A stretch of DNA of 19,601 nt from Planctomycetota bacterium (lineage in GTDB: Bacteria; Planctomycetota; UBA1135; UBA2386): the NCBI GenBank assembly GCA_020425885.1, contig JAGQRA010000050.1, forward strand, positions 1 through 19,601. The letters run 5' to 3'. The notes under the pieces are model-generated. The model was given only the letters and a program-made list of their open reading frames with translations. It was not told the origin of the DNA and did not search any database. This document shows, in pieces, positions 16,511-19,601 of this stretch (positions within the stretch are counted from its first letter, which is position 1; the number at the start of each line of letters is the position of its first letter). Made by a program: the position numbers and the translations under genes.

Positions 16511-16605
16511 GCCGTAGCGATGGCTCGATGGTGACCCAGTGGACGTTCGAGAACGGCCTCGAGGTGACGGTCAGCAACGGCGTCGTCGTCGGTCAGCGCC
16601 GATGA
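16448..16605 (+). pseudogene. displaced C-terminal part of the Ser/Thr kinase sensor domain
   Basis: In the frame one base off from the kinase, this segment reads PDGQPHIGQRFEEYVRALG and then VTQWTFENGLEVTVSNGVVV, ending at TGA 16603-16605. It repeats the layout of the preceding kinase residues (FVLARLGPPLG... WALVFTGDEVVAYD), a helix ending in LG-P followed by strands, so it is very likely the second half of the same extracytoplasmic domain. Joining after NDCP would need one extra base near 16447-16448. Either the gene carries a real one-base deletion or the base was lost in sequencing. Confidence 0.7.
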
Positions 16606-16679
16606 GAAATCGACACCAGCGCCACCAGCCGCTCCATCAGAACCTCGGGTTGCATCACCACGGGCGTCGTGCCGTCGCT

Positions 16680-17318
16680 TCACAGAACTGCGCGGACGAT
16701 TGATGACAGCGCCGCGGCGTGGGGCAGATGCCTGCCTTCACCATCCCACGCGAGCAGTCGACCGGGGAGCGATGCCGTGTCGACTCCTTCTCGTGCGATC
16801 TGCTCGATCAACGCCCCCCAAGCTTCACGTCGCCGCATCCGTAGCGCCAGCGTGTCGAGCCCGAGCACGGCGATGGTATCCCGTGCCTTCTCGCACGAAG
16901 TGCTCTCGCCACAGGGCTCCATGGCACCGTTGCTGTGGAACACGAAGTGGGACGTGCAGTCTGGCATCCCAGGGTCGATGGCCAGGACCTTGTTGCCCTT
17001 CCTTGCTCCACAGTGCACACCGTTGGTGTTGCACGAGCAGAGCAGATTGCGGTAGTCGAGCGCGTCAGCCGGCGTGGCATCGCCCACGCCATGCGGACGC
17101 TGAGGTCGGAGATGCTCGATGTGGCTGACGCCTCGGTCATCGGTGATTCGCCGCTCACAGTAGCAGCAGACCCAGCCCTGCTCTGCGACCCGCGCAGCAT
17201 GCAGCATGCGCTTCAGGTCCCCGCGCAGATCCTCGTAGGAAGGCTGCCAATCCTCGGTGCCAGATGTGCGCCACTGCTCGAGCTCAGGCGGTTCGAGCCG
17301 CTTGTCGATGTGCCTCAT
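16680..17318 (-). CDS. ptuB: Septu HNH endonuclease PtuB
   Basis: A 212-residue HNH nuclease of the family found in Septu and in some retron defence systems. The zinc/nuclease core shows CCYCERR (Cys51/Cys54), HIEHLRPQ (His66, His69), then DYRNLLCSC (Asn91, Cys94, Cys96) and HCGARKGNK (about 102-110), the usual order. The N-terminus MRHIDKRLEPPELEQWR is also typical of the family, which begins with a short 'I.K...P..L..W' stretch. Its ATG (17316-17318) overlaps the TGA of the ATPase gene in an ATGA arrangement, so the two are translated together. In Septu the nuclease degrades nucleic acid upon phage infection under control of the ATPase. All motif residues are present. It converges on the kinase gene, with 74 bases between them. 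Confidence 0.9.
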   Translation of the reverse strand: MRHIDKRLEPPELEQWRTSGTEDWQPSYEDLRGDLKRMLHAARVAEQGWVCCYCERRITDDRGVSHIEHLRPQRPHGVGDATPADALDYRNLLCSCNTNGVHCGARKGNKVLAIDPGMPDCTSHFVFHSNGAMEPCGESTSCEKARDTIAVLGLDTLALRMRRREAWGALIEQIAREGVDTASLPGRLLAWDGEGRHLPHAAALSSIVRAVL

Positions 17319-18562
17319 CCTCCGGCCTTGCGCAGCCTGAGCATGATGTCCGCGCGCACTAGCTCTGGTTCGTCCGGTCCGATGTCGCGCTCGATCTCGG
17401 AGCGCAGCTCACATGCACCGGCCACGTCTCCTTGGTCGATCAGCCGGAACATCGAGTCGAGTCGATCCCGCACCTGCTTGGGGCGATCCGGGGTGTTCAT
17501 CAGTTCCACGAGGATCTGGTTCGAGTGCCGGCCGAACGAGACTGCTGGCTGCACGGCTCTGACGCCCGCCGGATCGGTCTCGAGCATGTAGACCGATTCG
17601 GGGTGGACCGAACTCAGAACCTGCGGCGAATGCGTGCTGACGATGAACTGGCAGTTGGGAAAGGCCCGCTGCAGTCGGGGGATGACCTCACGTTGCCACT
17701 GCGGGTGGAGGTGGAGTTCGATCTCATCGATCAGCACGATCGCCGACGCAGTTCGTGGATCGTCGGCGGCGGGGTTTGCCAAGGCGAGTCGGCGGGCGAT
17801 GTCGGCAACCATGGCGAGCTGGCACTTTTCGCCGTCGGAGAGCTGCCCGAGATCCAGCTCGGCGTCTCCTTTCGTGACGGTCATGCGGAGCGGAAGGCGC
17901 TGCACGCGGAGGTCGCTGAAGCCCGGCATGAGCTCGGCGATCGCGGAGCGGACCGCCTGCAGCTGCGGATCCAGGAAGTCCCGGGCGCGAGCCCGCTCCT
18001 GATTCTCGATGTCTTCCCGTTCTCTGAACCACTCGAAGAACAAACGGAAACTGCTCCAGCCGCCGGCAAGGGCATCGTCGAATGCCGAGAACTGGTCGAA
18101 GGTGTGGCGCTTCCGGATGCGCAGTGGGATGTCGAGGACGGCGCGGTTGGTGCGGTAGAGCACGGCAAGCGGGACCGGGCTCTCGGGGTCTTCCTGCAGC
18201 CGTAGTCGAAGGTCCCTGGCTCGCTTCCTCATGGCCTCGGCCTGATGGCGCCGCGTGACCCGATTGAGGACACGCTGGATTCGCAGGCCCCAGGTCAGGT
18301 CGCCCATCGGTCCGGTTGTGCTGATCAGCATCAGCGCATCCGTGGCGCCGTTTCTGACGTCTGCCGGCCGCGCGAGGTGATGCTTGGAAGAGGTTTCTCG
18401 GATCGAGTCACTGAAGCGTCCGAGCAACATTGCAAGCGCGTCGAGGATAGTTGACTTGCCGGAGCCGTTGATGCCGGCGAGCACGGTCACCTGCTCGGGA
18501 AACTCCAGGACGACGTCCGCGACACCTCGGAAGTTCTTGAGTGCAAGTCGCGTCACGCGCAT
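17315..18562 (-). CDS. ptuA: Septu AAA/ABC-type ATPase PtuA
   Basis: A 415-residue ATPase of the OLD/RecF-like ABC group. It begins MRVTRLALKNFRG, a typical start for this group, with Walker A GINGSGKST (30-38), the ABC signature LSDGEKCQLA (241-250), Walker B IVLIDEIELHLHPQW (275-289) and the switch histidine in STHSPQV (309-315). The middle (about 100-200) is helical and charged, as expected for a coiled-coil-like arm. The frame continues upstream to 19009, but ATG 18560-18562 is chosen because all family homology begins there. There is no clear ribosome-binding site before it. In Septu, PtuA forms an oligomer that holds and gates the PtuB nuclease. The last 50 residues (DRPKQVRDRLDSMFRLIDQ...) are also typical. 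Both genes look intact. Confidence 0.9.
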   Translation of the reverse strand: MRVTRLALKNFRGVADVVLEFPEQVTVLAGINGSGKSTILDALAMLLGRFSDSIRETSSKHHLARPADVRNGATDALMLISTTGPMGDLTWGLRIQRVLNRVTRRHQAEAMRKRARDLRLRLQEDPESPVPLAVLYRTNRAVLDIPLRIRKRHTFDQFSAFDDALAGGWSSFRLFFEWFREREDIENQERARARDFLDPQLQAVRSAIAELMPGFSDLRVQRLPLRMTVTKGDAELDLGQLSDGEKCQLAMVADIARRLALANPAADDPRTASAIVLIDEIELHLHPQWQREVIPRLQRAFPNCQFIVSTHSPQVLSSVHPESVYMLETDPAGVRAVQPAVSFGRHSNQILVELMNTPDRPKQVRDRLDSMFRLIDQGDVAGACELRSEIERDIGPDEPELVRADIMLRLRKAGG

Positions 18563-18761
18563 TCGACGGACTCTAGGACTCAGCGGGGCCCGGGGAAACC
18601 GGGAGCATCGATGCCCGCAGCGAACCGCCTCACCATCCCATTCCTGCCGGCCCCCTCGCTCACTCCCGATCGTCTCGGGGAGCCGCGCCATCCGCGCCGG
18701 CACGGCCTTGTCGCCACGCATGCAGCGCGGCATCATCAGCCGCCTAAGGAGCAAAGGCGCA
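18563..18761. promoter_or_regulatory. divergent region between ptuA and the DUF4157 gene
   Basis: These 199 bases separate ptuA (minus) from the DUF4157 gene (plus) and should carry both promoters. A five-base inverted repeat (CCCGG 18589-18593, CCGGG 18599-18603, loop GGAAA) lies 26 bases before ptuA and could form a leader hairpin, though it is short. AAGGAG at 18746-18751 is a good ribosome-binding site ten bases before the ATG at 18762 and decides that start. No reverse transcriptase or retron-like RNA is evident. Confidence 0.4.
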
Positions 18762-19601
18762 ATGTTCGATCGCACCCTGGCGCGAACGCTCGGTGGGCAC
18801 TCTGACCGCACCACGTCGACGGAGCGCGGATGCGCGACGCCGCGGTCGATAGCCACCCACCACGACCACGGCAAGAGCATCGCGCTCGGCGCGCGCGACG
18901 ACCGGCTCGAGCACGACGCCGACCGGCTGGCCGACGCGGCGCTACGCGACACCGAGTCGAGCACGACTCCCCGGTTCGCGTTCGGCCGGTCCGGCAACGG
19001 CGCGGGCACGATCGAGGCACCAGACTCGGTTCGCGCAGTGTTGCGCGCGCCGGGACGACCGCTGGAGCCGCCGACTCGCAGCTACTTCGAATCGCGGTTC
19101 GGGCACGACTTCGGCCACATCCGGGTGCACACCGACTCGCGCGCGGCGCGATCGGCGGCGGCGATCGGCGCACGCGCGTACGCCTACGGCCGCGACATCG
19201 CGTTCGCGGCGACCGAGTACGGCCCGTCGACGCGAGCCGGGCGGCGACTGCTCGCGCACGAACTCGCGCACACGCTGCAGCCCGAGGCCGCACTCGTCGT
19301 CCGGCGCATTCCGCAGAATCCGTCGGACACGCCGTTCACGGCGCAGATCCTGCCCTGGAGTGCGGCGCTGCGGGACACGCCGAGCCCGAATGGCAAGACA
19401 CTCGCGGACCTGCCGCGCGGCCAACTCGTCACGGTCAAGAGCGGCCGGGCCTGGATCGAGGTCGAGACGGTATTCGGCGGCAACAAGCTGACCGGCTATG
19501 TCTCGCACGAGCTGTTGAAGCGCCTCGATCAGCGCACCGGCACGGAGCTCCCGGACGCCGCGAAACAGCGGCAGATCGGCGCCAAACTCGACCCGGGCGC
19601 A
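18762..19601 (+). CDS. DUF4157 protein with HELAH motif and SH3-like segment, 3' end missing
   Basis: This frame is open from ATG 18762 to the window edge (280 residues visible) and the C-terminus is cut off. It contains LEHDADRLADAAL (about 48-60), the usual 'HExEADRVADxVM' lead-in. The DUF4157 domain spans about 88-173: PDSVRAVLRAPGRPLEPP, YFESRFGHDFGHIRVHTD, AIGARAYAYGRDIAF, then LLAHELAHTLQ, with the zinc-protease-type HELAH at 166-170. Residues of about 193-255 (ILPWSAALRDTPSPNGK, LPRGQLVTV, WIEVE, GYVSHELL) resemble a bacterial SH3 domain. DUF4157 proteins are often linked to extracellular contractile injection systems or carry variable toxin tails. Whether this one does cannot be judged, since the tail is missing. 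AAGGAG upstream supports the start. No signal peptide is seen. It is divergent from Septu. Confidence 0.85.
   Translation, partial: MFDRTLARTLGGHSDRTTSTERGCATPRSIATHHDHGKSIALGARDDRLEHDADRLADAALRDTESSTTPRFAFGRSGNGAGTIEAPDSVRAVLRAPGRPLEPPTRSYFESRFGHDFGHIRVHTDSRAARSAAAIGARAYAYGRDIAFAATEYGPSTRAGRRLLAHELAHTLQPEAALVVRRIPQNPSDTPFTAQILPWSAALRDTPSPNGKTLADLPRGQLVTVKSGRAWIEVETVFGGNKLTGYVSHELLKRLDQRTGTELPDAAKQRQIGAKLDPGA

Noticed and set aside
16680..18562. Retron interpretation of the ATPase-HNH pair
   Set aside because: No reverse transcriptase frame is present on either side within the window and no retron-like inverted-repeat RNA is evident; plain Septu explains the pair.
1..19601. CRISPR arrays, tRNA, rRNA and insertion sequences
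   Set aside because: No regularly spaced direct repeats, no cloverleaf-like or rRNA sequence and no transposase motifs with terminal repeats were seen.

Overview
The window is high-GC bacterial DNA, most likely from a Planctomycetota bacterium or a close relative. This rests on gene content, not on a marker gene. The ECF sigma factor of the FHTTRW / DLTQGLF type followed by a membrane-anchored GRGGMGAVYK-type Ser/Thr kinase is a planctomycete hallmark. A multiheme cytochrome with C-terminal HEAT-like helices, a protein of repeated carboxypeptidase-regulatory-like domains and several secreted or lipid-anchored carbohydrate-active-type proteins agree with it. No rRNA, tRNA, CRISPR array or insertion sequence was seen.

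Layout. Positions 2-2179 (+) hold the 3' part of a large HEAT-repeat protein. It converges on a tight minus-strand operon reading from 6887 down to 2185: a lipid-anchored TIM-barrel glycoside-hydrolase-like protein, an acylphosphatase, an eight-CxxCH multiheme cytochrome c and a four-helix membrane protein. Positions 6986-10034 (+) hold a decayed propeller-gene relic, an intact lipoprotein beta-propeller, a decayed DUF4157 fragment, a small lipoprotein and an SDR oxidoreductase. A minus-strand protein of five carboxypeptidase-regulatory-like repeats (10059-11546) follows. Next comes a plus-strand block of a secreted GH110-like beta-helix protein, the ECF sigma factor and the Ser/Thr kinase (11803-16510). 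The kinase C-terminus is displaced into another frame (to 16605).

The right end looks like accessory DNA. A two-gene Septu-type anti-phage system (ptuA ATPase and ptuB HNH nuclease, start and stop overlapping as ATGA) lies on the minus strand at 16680-18562. Divergent from it, a DUF4157 protein with an HELAH zinc-protease motif and an SH3-like segment runs off the window end. The first ~95 bases of its DUF4157 domain are repeated, with a one-base deletion, at 8331-8427. The window therefore holds one live and one dead copy about 10.7 kb apart.

How the genes may work together (inference): the left operon combines a cell-envelope multiheme electron carrier with a lipoprotein hydrolase. The middle block links a secreted glycan-cleaving enzyme to an ECF/kinase signalling pair. 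The right end is defence and possible toxin cargo. The points most worth a second look are the DUF4157 live/dead pair beside Septu, the kinase frameshift and the propeller relic fused to the next gene's start codon.
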